Made by a program: the position numbers and the translations under genes | Assembly: GCA_015679605.1 (NCBI GenBank) | Contig: JAAAVE010000510.1 | Coordinates: 2,303 to 17,718, forward strand | Source of the DNA: Podila epigama | Lineage: Eukaryota; Mortierellomycota; Mortierellomycetes; Mortierellales; Mortierellaceae | Direction: 5' to 3' | DNA: 15,416 nt | Part shown: positions 7,207 to 15,416 of the stretch, piece by piece | How positions within the stretch are numbered: the stretch's first letter is position 1 | Layout of the letters: every line of letters begins with the position of its first letter | The notes under the pieces: generated by a model | What the model was told of the DNA's origin: nothing | Seen by the model: only the letters and a program-made list of their open reading frames with translations | Databases searched by the model: none

Positions 7207-10200
7207 TTAAAAACAACTACTCCGATTATACTTTTTCTGCTTCTCATCATTCTCTTTGAGCCACATCAAGAGACGCTTCTTGTGGATCATGCCATAGTGC
7301 TCGCCTGCCTTGACAACACACACGTACTTGACTCCCAACTTGATAAACAACTCCATGACAAGATCCATGGATGAAAACAGACTCACTGACAAGGGTGCCT
7401 ATGAATGCAAGCATTTGACAGAACGAGGAGGTAAAAAGATAGTTAGAGGTCAAATTGTAGGATATCGATGGCATATTTGTTGATCTCGAGTTTTTCAAAC
7501 CCTGGATGAACGCTGCACCAACACTGACAAAAAGAAAAAAAAAAAAGAAAAAAAATCTCGACTTTTACCTGATCTGTAAAAGGTGTAAAGTCCATCGTAC
7601 GAGATGGGTCACCCAAGAGGTCGCTAATACCAATACTGCTCACCCGTCCGCTGCTGTTAGCAAACCTCCGGGAACCATGTGGGTAACCAAGGTCGCTCGT
7701 ACCATCGTCCCCAAGAACCGCTGGCGTGGCAGTGTCCTGGCTCTTGTAACTTTTGGCGTCGGACCAAAGAATCTTGCTCAGACTCTCTTTGCTCTGGCTC
7801 GTTGGTGCTCCAGCTGTGTAACGGATCGGTTGACCATGACCCTGCATGTCGTTATCAAAATCAATACCTCTGTTGTCACTCGAAGTGTCTTGACCTTGGT
7901 AGCCAGTTTCATTAGTCGCGAGGTACCCTGACCGTTGGCGTGGCAGGTCAAAGGCGCTGTCCCCACCAGGTGGCCCACCATTTTGATAACTTGTGCTCGT
8001 ACTAGTGCCATTGCCGCCCTCTAGATCATTCACAGGTGGAATGAGTTCGGTCACTGGCACATCAGATGTTGCTCGGTTCCTAAAGACACAAATACATTCT
8101 GGATGCTTTTGCTCCGCCAGGTCGAGAGCATGCCTCAGCTCGTTCGAGGCGATATAGCCTACAAGCATACCACGGTCCACAATAGGCAATCCACCATCCG
8201 AGTATCCCAAGACAGCCAGAATCTCGACTTTGCGACGCAACGACTCGACATCGTTTATCTCGTTCACATCAATTGTCTCTAGGTATCGATCCGCGATATC
8301 AGCCGCCGTGCCAAAAGTGTTATAATCCTTCTTGCTGTCTAGGTATGGATGCTCATTCAGGGCAATCAGCTTGTTGAAAAACGCATCCGGCGAAAAGGCG
8401 TCGCCTACAAACTTGCCAATCATGATAGCCATCATAATCGGGAGTGAATAGGTCATCGCTCCCGTGAGCTCGAACATGATGACCACGAGCGAGACCGTCA
8501 TGCGGGTCACACCTGCCAAGCACGCTGCAGCGCCAATCATGGCGTACAGACCAGGGATGATGCAGTCCATGCTATCGCCTTCGCATGCTTGGAACAATTG
8601 CAGGTCAGGGTACGTTCTAGTAGAAGAAAGGGAGGGGTTTAGCCATGACTGTATGAGTACTTGGGAGAGAGACCACTCAAAAGATTTGTTGAACGAGAAA
8701 AATACGAGAATATCGGCCACTTACGCAATGAGAAATTGCATTCCAAGGCCCACCATGCGACCAAAGACAGCACCAGCAACCATTGTAGGAATGAAGATGC
8801 CACCTGGAACCTTGACACCGAACGTGATAAGGTTCAGAGCGACCTTCATGACAAAGACCTCGGCCAAAAGGAGGAAAATTGGGTAAATTTGGTCAATATT
8901 GACCGCACACATGCCATTCAAGTTATTGTCAGCTGTGCACTCGCTGTACAGATTCGTCAAGAGTTGAAGCAAGTTGACACGCGTCCAAGGATTCAGCCAT
9001 TGAATCGCGCAGGTCAACACTGTGACAGCGAGCACTTCCTGAACTGGATGACGACCAATCCATGTCCTCGAACGGAAACGAGAAAACGACATGTGGAATT
9101 GTGAAAAGATGGCACCATATGCTCCCTATAGAGTCAAGGTTTGTCATAAAAACATTAGAGTCAATAATGAACACTTGGCAACAATGCACTCACCAAAATC
9201 GTAAAATGATTTCTGTTAGACTTACACCAAAGACACTGATAAAGAAGAATGGAAGCGCCTCAAACAAATGCCAGTCGCGGTCATAGGTCACCTGGAAGAG
9301 AACAGTCTTGCCAACGCGATATGGATTAATCATCTTGAGCACGACAGCAGATATCAAGGCGCAAAAGTATGTGCGCCACATGGTCTTGCTGGGAAAGTAG
9401 TATGACACCTCCTCCAGTGAGAAGAGCACTCCTCCGATTGGAGCACCAAAAGCGACTGCAACTCCCGCAGCTGAGGCAGCCGACAGAATCTCCCTACGCT
9501 TGCCATCATTGCGATTGTACTTGTCAAAGATACGACACACAATGTTGCCCACGCAGCAGGCGATATGAACCAAGGGGCCTTGTTTTCCCATGTTGAGTCC
9601 TGATGCTACCATGAGAGGCTAAATCGAGGAAAAGAAGCAAAAGGGTCTTTTAATTGAGCATATATTTTTTTTTGTTCTTGTCCGAGTAATCCGCAAGAGT
9701 TCACTATCAGCATGTGCACAGAATAATACTCACCAGTCCAATGAGCTTGATCATGAGCGTTCTGAATCCCAGAAAACCGCGGATAACGAACCCGCCTAGG
9801 ATCGTTTTGACCTCTGGAATACCTGAGCCAGCACCAAAATAAGCAATTTTCTTTGGCTGTGCTGCACCCAATGCATCCTCCAGCATAGTCTTTGAATTTG
9901 ATGTTGGGACCCCGCGCTTGGTAGCTCCATGTGATCGTTGTTGTGAGACTGTGCCGTCCGATGTGACCATAATCACACAGATCCATGCGAATAGTGTCTA
10001 ATCATAACATCATGAATTGGTTAGGCTTGTTCCCAAAAGAAAACCAATGAAAGAGTTCAACGGGAATAAACATCTCGGTCAAGTCCTTACTCCAAAGCAA
10101 ATATAAACTGTCCAGTCAAAGGTATCACGAGACAGGCCAAGGATAACATCGTCTGAAGACAGAGCTTGGGACCATGACACCCATTCTGGGCATGATTGTC

Positions 10201-12502
10201 CCTGGCCTACAAATGTCCAGTCAATCAAGGGGAAAAAAATGATGGATGATGTGTTGAGTGTAAGAAAAAAAAATCAAGTTGGCAAGAAGAATGTAGTCAT
10301 TTGCGAGATATCCACGTAAACGCGTAAAAGCTTGTTTTTGTTTTTTTTACCTCCAGTTGAACCCCAACAGCAAAAATACTGACTCCACCAAAAGTTAGAT
10401 GTGCAGTAGCCCATGCGCAAGTCGCCTAGCCACCAGCTAGCCACATCAATGAACGCAGCCAAACAAGCGGTGATGACACCTAGAGAGTTCATGGCGACAT
10501 TCAAAAAAAGAAATCCGTTAGAGTTTAAAATGCTTTGACCTTCCGATTGAAGGTTTGAATGGCGAATATGTTTAGCCACTGAACATGACCCGCCAATGAG
10601 CAATAATATCGAAAAGTCACCGTACCTGTCAGAAGAACCAAGACCCATCCTTTGAGACTGTCTGCTCTGTTTTTGAGGATGCCGCGGATGCCGCCAATGG
10701 ACCTCAGGTGTCGAAGACGTACGCGTTCTTTTACAAAGTCGTGGATCCAATCTACAACAGACGTTATTCTATGAGTGAAGCCATCCATTCATGACAACAA
10801 AACAAAATGAGCCCAGCATTGAAACTGTTCCTCTTAAAACTTACCAATGGTGGTGTAGTTGTGGTACCAAATACGGATACCGTTATTCTCCTTGACCAAC
10901 GCCTCTTTTGCATCATCATAATGTTCACTGCGCCGAGAGAGAAGTTTCTGCTTGACCAGGTTGATGTTGGCAATGCTAGACCGCCGCAGATTCTGGAAGG
11001 CTCTCTTGCCGCTGCCTGATGAACGGTTGCCATTGCGTCCATTATAGTTACGAAAGATCACCTTGCCTCCACGATTACCTCGCCTTGACTCCATTGTTGG
11101 AGAAAGGGATCTGGCTCTAAATGTTATTAGAGTGCATGGACACAAAATGAATAAATAAAAAAAAGAGATAAAAAAATAAATTTTAGTATACGAGATGGCA
11201 CCATGAGACCCACACAATAACGCCATCGCCATTGTTCCTAAATAGGCATGCATTGGGTCAGTGATGCTCGATCTGTCCAACTCTTCATCTATCTTGAAGG
11301 ATTATCTTTTTCGTTTTGTCCTTGTACATTAGGGTTGTCTGAGAGGCACCGATCCGTTGAATAAGCTTGTGATACACACAAAGCATGACCTTGCATTGCA
11401 TGGCATGGCATGGCATGGTATCATCATCTCGCAAAACTTTGTCGCCTGACAAGCTACCATGCAAGATAGATTATGAAGAGAAGAGTAATAGAAAAAAAAA
11501 AAATGAAAAAATCAAGATGGCCAATGGTTCTTACCTGGATGGTCTCCTAAGCAGATCTGTTTCATCGTTCAAATCATCATAGTCTTCATCGTCGCGGTTG
11601 TCGCCGTTGTTGACTCTTGCTTGATCTACATCACGACCATTGCCGTCATAACGAGGCGCACGTCTGCCTGTGCCCTCATTGGTCCATCGTTCTCCGCTCG
11701 CTTGCCCTTGTGGGTTCCTGGCCCTGTTGCCACCGCCCAGTAGCGCGGAGGTCTCGTTAAAGTTTGAGGTTGCAGCTCCGTTACCGTTGCGTGACAACGA
11801 TAACGAAGACGAAGATGGAGGCGATGCAGATGTACGGGAGACTCTTGGGAGTGCTGGTGCTGGTTCTGAAGTTGCTGGTAGTGGTGGTGGTGGTGATGAT
11901 GATGATGATGATGATGAAGGAGGATGGGACGGACTGGTGATGGGAGGGCCGAGTTTGTAGGCAGGTCTGCTTGGATCAGTGCCCTCGATTCTGCTTTTGC
12001 TCAGTGGACGCAATTTGGGAGCGGCAGCTGTGTCTTTGGAAGTGTCATGTGGATGTGAGTACGCTTGCTGTGGGTTTCGACTATGGGGACGTCCAATACC
12101 CGAATCGTTGTCATCACTCTGATATGCCTGTGATCGATGCGGACTATTGGAACCATTCACATGGTCATCATGGTCATCGTCGTTGTCAGAGAGAGTGAGG
12201 GCAGACCCGGTGAGGCTGGGTTGGTTTTCTCGCCGAGCGCGACCTTTGGAGCCATTTTTGTTGTTGCTGCTGAAAGTGGCGGTTGGAGCAGAGACTTCAT
12301 TGACCCATTTTGAATAGTCGGGTGAAAGCTCAGTGGAGAGTGAGTGCCTGGGTTCGTTTGGGGGTGAAGTGATGGTTGTGCTGGTGGATGTTGGTCGCGT
12401 ATTGCCGTTGGTACTATTGGTATTGTTGTTGCTAGTACTGTTGTTGTTTGTACTGTTGTTGTTGCTGTGCTCCCCTGGACTTGGAGGGATTGCAGGCGAC
12501 AT
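7207..12502 (-). CDS. CLC-family chloride channel/transporter (Gef1/ClC-3-5-7-like), ten exons, Gln at gating-glutamate position
   Basis: Exons from 5' to 3' on the minus strand are 12502-11535, 11116-10845, 10751-10626, 10479-10351, 10206-10091, 9997-9734, 9618-9226, 9125-8725, 8616-7569 and 7398-7207. Phases agree at every junction and the total is 3909 nt, 1302 aa. Residues 1 to about 420 are disordered (Asn/Ser/Pro/Asp-rich) and include an acidic dileucine motif DETDLL (313-318). The CLC core starts near YHNYTTIDWIHDF and contains GSGIPE (594-599), GKQGPLVH with Gln638 where the family has the gating Glu, [18 protein letters not shown] with the internal proton Glu (E695), [19 protein letters not shown] with the anion-binding Tyr (Y914), and MFELTG. 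Two CBS domains follow (about 992-1060 and 1230-1290), parted by a 160-residue low-complexity linker. Family role: Cl- conductance or Cl-/H+ exchange in endosome, Golgi or vacuole membranes. The core is certain; the first exon rests on phase and motif logic. Confidence 0.93.
11117..11534 (-). other. Long first intron of the CLC gene
   Basis: At 418 bp this is by far the largest intron of the gene (the others are 93-170 bp). The donor GTAAGA follows CCATCCAG and the acceptor TTTAG precedes AGCCAGATCC. Phase 2 on both sides gives ..RRPSRARSLSP... It contains a short GCATG-type repeat (about 11395-11418). No open frame in it resembles a known protein. An unannotated extra exon or an alternative promoter inside it cannot be excluded. 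Confidence 0.6.
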
Positions 12503-13031
12503 GGAGCACACGAGGAGGAATGAGATGCTAGGAGGAGGAATGTGTTTTGAATGTGTCTAAGGTGAGGAGAATGACAGGTTCAACTCTTTGAGTGACATGC
12601 AGCAAGGTAAGAAGACAATGGAGGAGGGGGGAATGAAGAGTGCAATGTTGAAACAAAAAAAGAAGAGAAGAAAAAGAACAGAAAAGAAAAGAATAGGAAG
12701 AAGCAAAAGTCAAAACTCCTTCATGGTTCACCTTTCCTTCCTCATCCCCTCCCCCTCCCCCATGGTCGTCTTGTGAAGAGAGTGCTCAAAAAGAAAAGGA
12801 GGGAGAACACAAAAAACATATTGCAGCTGATCTGTGTATAATAATGTGCATTGCAGTGCAGTGCAGAGAAAGTGCACGAGGGAGTTTGGGGAAACACACG
12901 TTGTAAACCAAAGAGTGTGAAGAGGGCGTGTGTGTGTAAGTGCGTGGGTGTTTCGTGTGGAGAAAAACCTTTTCTCTGTTCTTCGTTGCTTTGCATACAT
13001 CACATCCCCACTTCACATCCTTACATGCTAA

Positions 13032-13067
13032 CATCCTCATCACACTCATCATCCTCATCATCCTCAT
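13032..13067. repeat. Imperfect CATCCTCAT repeat
   Basis: CATCCTCAT occurs exactly at 13032, 13050 and 13059, within a longer run of CATC/CTCA units. It is simple sequence about 0.5 kb upstream of the CLC start codon. Confidence 0.8.
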
Positions 13068-13178
13068 GCATCCTTCATTCCTGCTGGCACTCTTGACCAG
13101 ATGCATGCATTCATCTTACCCCTAATCCAGATTACATAGTGTCAAAATATTATTGTTGTTGCCCCTTTTCTTCACTTG

Positions 13179-13194
13179 ACACACACACACACAC
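13179..13194. repeat. (AC)8 dinucleotide microsatellite
   Basis: Eight perfect AC units in intergenic DNA, read directly. Confidence 0.9.
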
Positions 13195-13640
13195 TATTCT
13201 CATCATGCTCTATGACACAAGTGAACCACTCTTTTTTTAAGGCTGACACGCCCCTCTTCTTTGTTCTTTGTCAACCTTGTCATGTTACTCTATTCCCTTG
13301 TCCACGTTCTCACCACTTTTGTGCACACAGCAAAAAAGAAAAAAAAAACAGATAACCCAAAAATGGCATAGTACAGAATACGTGTTGTCACTTGTTCACA
13401 CACACAATAAGGTTTTCTTTTCCTGTTGAGTCGCATCAACAACACGTCAATACGCCACCGATTGTTTTTCCTACAATCTGCACTTCGCCCATCCCACTGG
13501 AAGAATTGTTCATGCACTGTACACGATACTTTCTTTTCAAACGCACGTCTCTCTCAATCCTTAAAACATGTATGCGACACCTCCTTGAATCGTCTGGATC
13601 AACAATAAGAGAGGTTCAAAACATACTTACTACTTGTATT

Positions 13641-13646
13641 TTTATT
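13641..13646 (-). terminator. Candidate polyadenylation signal of the DUF1761 gene
   Basis: TTTATT on the plus strand is AATAAA on the minus strand, about 130 nt downstream of the DUF1761 stop codon. Position and orientation fit; the motif alone is weak evidence. Confidence 0.4.
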
Positions 13647-13773
13647 CACAATGACCTTTTGGGAATCTCAAAATGGTCTTTTTGCTGTTTATCCTAGCTT
13701 CGCTTTTAATCTGTTTTTTTTTTTTTGGGTGGTCGTCGATAATATATACATGGGATTTTTTTTTGACCTTCAT

Positions 13774-14546
13774 TTAGGCAGTACCCCACCAGTGCATGAT
13801 GCAAGCCAACAAGATGGTGCTGCTAAATCCACTGAGCAACTTGAACTTTTGCAAGTCATTGGGACGCTTCTCCCACATGGACTCTGAAAGAACAGAAGGT
13901 ACAAGTGTTCCGAAATACAAAAAGGCTCCAAGCTGAGCTGCCTGAGACAATGTGCGCGCCTGGGTCAAGTTCAAAAGCAATCCAGTGAACCAAGACTATT
14001 ATAGAATGACAATACATGTTAGAAAAAAAAAATAAAATTACATGGCATGAATGAAGAGGAATCGATGCAAGTGCAAGTGAAGGAAATAGAAAAAGAAAAA
14101 ATACCTTTCCGAGGTTGAGAACAAACTCTTTGAGGAGCAAGACAGGCATGTTGTTCTTTGGTGGTGAATCACCCATCCATCCTTCACCACCCTTGTCCTA
14201 AAACATTGGTTCATAAGCATATACAAGAATACTTTTGGATGTAAGCACGATGTCACCATCTTGACAGAATGCAAACACTCGATAGACGACAGCTAGCAGC
14301 TAGCCTCTGCCTCTGGTTACTGACCTTGTTCATGGCATCCAGCCAAACTTGACCAAAAATGGGTCCGTAAACAAGGGCTCCAGAAATCTGGTTGTAGATA
14401 GCACCCAAGACTAGATAGAACATAAACGACAAGAAAGATTGACATGGATCAGATCATATTGCCAGCCTGTAAAAAGAGTCTCCTTTTGGCACGAGAAAAC
14501 AAAACTTACGGACAGAGCCTCCGGCAACATGAGGAACGTGAATCAT
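13774..14546 (-). CDS. DUF1761-type small integral membrane protein, four exons
   Basis: Exons 14546-14510, 14410-14325, 14197-14105 and 13995-13774 join in phase into 145 residues ending in HWWGTA. The start MIHVPHVAGGSV is the only ATG that splices in frame. The pattern fits DUF1761: a first helix that ends in a Tyr-Gly-Pro element (ALVYGPIFGQVWLDAM), a polar loop (DKGGEGWMGDSPP), a second hydrophobic helix (MPVLLLKEFVLNLG), a third (about LGAFLYFGTLVPSVL), then the WEKRP turn and a last helix (GFSSTILLACIMHWW). Four membrane segments are likely. The biochemical role of this family is not established. It shares a 296-bp divergent promoter with RFC2. The family call rests on motif recognition by eye; the gene structure itself is well supported. 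Confidence 0.8.
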
Positions 14547-14842
14547 TGTGCGTTTTTTTTTTCTGTTATGAGGTTATTAAGTGATGAAAGTTGAGAGATG
14601 AAGAATAAAAAGAAAAATGCAATTCAGAAAAGTGAATGTGGAGAAAAAAAAAAAAAGTTTCACCGTGCGTTTCTTTCAGCTTGGGCCAAGCAAGACATTT
14701 TTTATTATGCAGCCCCTTAATACGATCCAAACTGTCTCATTCTTTGACATCAATAAAAACAAAAAACGCGGTTCTTTTGTAATCTGGTCAGGGCCAAACT
14801 TACATTCACCACACTTTGCCCATCACATTCAATCTAAGCCAA
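14547..14842. promoter_or_regulatory. Bidirectional promoter of DUF1761 gene and RFC2
   Basis: Only 296 bp separate the two start codons, so both promoters and 5' UTRs must lie here. It contains short A tracts (about 14644-14656) and T-rich segments. I see no clear TATA element. Confidence 0.55.
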
Positions 14843-15416
14843 ATGTCATTCTTTGCAAAACGTCAGACAGCAGGATCGTCATCATCAGCGGCTGCTGCTG
14901 CGGCTGCCGCAGCACAGAAACCATGGATTGAGAAATAGTGAGTTTCCCCCCCTTGCTTTTACTTTCTCGAATGAGATCGCCACCAATATTAATGTAGTTG
15001 ATTGCAACATCGTGTCTTTGGAGGCAAACCAGAGAACTCATGAGAGTGTTCAATGTCTCTTTTTTTTTTGTATTGAAAACAACAATCATAGTCGCCCAAA
15101 GACAATGGATGATATCAGTTCCCAAGAGCAAGTCGTCTCTGTACTCAAGAAAACCATGGAGTCTCAGAACGTAAAGGAGATAGGACAAAGGACATATTAC
15201 TCTTTCTTTCACCTTTTGAAGCGCCTTGCGATATAGGTGAAGCGAAAATATCTAATAACCGATTGTTTTTCAATTATAGCTTCCACATTTACTCTTTTAC
15301 GGACCACCAGGAACTGGAAAGACCTCTACTATCCTCGCATTAGCAAGAGATATCTATGGGTATGCTCAAAGAGATTTGCAAATCCTTCTGCTCCAGAAGG
15401 GATCTTTTTTTTAAAA
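14843..15416 (+). CDS. RFC2: Replication factor C subunit 2 (human RFC4), N-terminal part (partial, 3' end outside window)
   Basis: Exons 14843-14937, 15092-15170 and 15280-15359; the third exon ends at a GT donor and the rest of the window is intron. The product is a subunit of the RFC clamp loader, an AAA+ ATPase that opens and loads PCNA on primed DNA in the nucleus. After a low-complexity start (four Ser, nine Ala) comes KPWIEKYRPK, the RFC box I, then [20 protein letters not shown], and [19 protein letters not shown] containing the Walker A motif GPPGTGKT, ending in ALARDIYG. The wording of these motifs ([29 protein letters not shown]) matches yeast Rfc2/human RFC4 better than Rfc3, Rfc4 or Rfc5. 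The intron splitting the Tyr of KYRPK (phase 2) and the later ones keep frame. The catalytic Walker B and sensor regions lie beyond the window. Confidence 0.93.

Larger units (their letters stand above)
12503..13773. promoter_or_regulatory. Upstream region of the CLC gene and 3' flank of the DUF1761 gene
   Basis: These 1271 bp carry no supportable gene; open frames on both strands (for example 12786-13106 minus and 13392-13697 plus) are repeat-driven or featureless. Next to the CLC start the minus strand is pyrimidine-rich, as expected of its 5' leader. Farther out are a G-rich block on the minus strand (12746-12761), TGCAG repeats (about 12848-12868), a CATCCTCAT-type repeat (13032-13067), an (AC)8 tract (13179-13194) and the DUF1761 poly(A) signal candidate at 13641. 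Confidence 0.6.

Noticed and set aside
7443-7568. Continuation of CLC exon 9 to its own stop, giving a C-terminus [11 protein letters not shown]...
   Set aside because: A GTAAAAG donor follows DFTPFTDQ, and joining to [13 protein letters not shown] at 7398 restores the second CBS domain in phase, so this stretch is intron.
11391-11420. GCATG repeat in the long CLC intron as a splicing regulator site
   Set aside because: The transcript strand carries CATGC units rather than the TGCATG element known for such regulators, and the run is short simple sequence.
12746-12761. G-rich block on the minus strand (runs of 5, 5 and 4 G) as a G-quadruplex in the CLC promoter
   Set aside because: Only three runs of at least three G occur, followed by GG pairs. 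A standard four-tract G4 is not present.
12786-13106. Minus-strand frames with MMRMM and His/Thr-rich text
   Set aside because: They are translations of CAT/CTCA and AC simple repeats; several overlapping frames are open for the same reason.
13392-13697. 101-aa plus-strand frame between CLC and DUF1761 genes as a gene
   Set aside because: No recognisable domain, overlaps an opposite frame, lies in T-rich and repeat-bearing intergenic DNA, and no splice partners give a conserved product.
1-15416. Search for tRNA, rRNA, transposon ends and CRISPR-like arrays
   Set aside because: No convincing tRNA A/B boxes, no transposase or reverse-transcriptase frames, no spaced direct repeats were found by reading both strands.

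Overview
This window is nuclear DNA of a filamentous fungus. Every confident gene is split by short GT-AG introns (mostly 90-180 bp) or has clearly eukaryotic family membership. Promoters are rich in poly(A/T) and CT tracts, and no bacterial-style operons or ribosome binding sites are seen. The protein set (TPS2, MIR1, an Hv1-type channel, FCF1, a Gef1/ClC-3-5-7-type CLC, a DUF1761 protein, RFC2) and the low-complexity Ser/Asn/His/Ala insertions suggest an early-diverging, Mucoromycota-like fungus. I favour Mortierellomycotina, but that is an inference from the look of the sequence, not a database result.

Layout: (1) 1-1641 (+), the 3' part of a trehalose synthase/phosphatase-family gene with an intact HAD phosphatase domain. 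(2) 2411-2716 (-), an unrecognised 101-aa small protein. (3) 3490-4764 (+), the mitochondrial phosphate carrier MIR1, two exons. (4) 4995-5633 (-), an intronless voltage-gated proton channel of Hv1 type. (5) 6100-7030 (+), the U3-snoRNP PIN nuclease FCF1/Utp24, whose first coding exon is the start codon alone. (6) 7207-12502 (-), a ten-exon gene for a 1302-aa CLC-family chloride protein. (7) 13774-14546 (-), a four-exon DUF1761 membrane protein. (8) 14843 to the window end (+), the 5' part of RFC2 (human RFC4). The first six genes alternate in strand, giving convergent 3' ends and divergent promoters. The CLC and DUF1761 genes are in tandem, separated by about 1.3 kb of non-coding DNA.

These are ordinary housekeeping neighbours rather than a dedicated cluster. 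I see no mobile element, CRISPR array, tRNA or rRNA gene. The most notable signals are inside proteins. The CLC has Gln where most CLC exchangers have the gating Glu (GKEGP to GKQGP), yet keeps the internal proton Glu. The Hv1-like channel has a third S4 charge of Lys and, by eye alignment, lacks both Zn-binding His residues of human Hv1. FCF1 isolates its ATG in a 3-nt coding exon. The phosphatase carries a His/Ser-rich insertion after its last catalytic motif. The exon models were built by hand from conserved motifs. Splice sites and phases are mutually consistent: the CLC exons sum to 3909 nt, a multiple of three, and the other models also close in frame.
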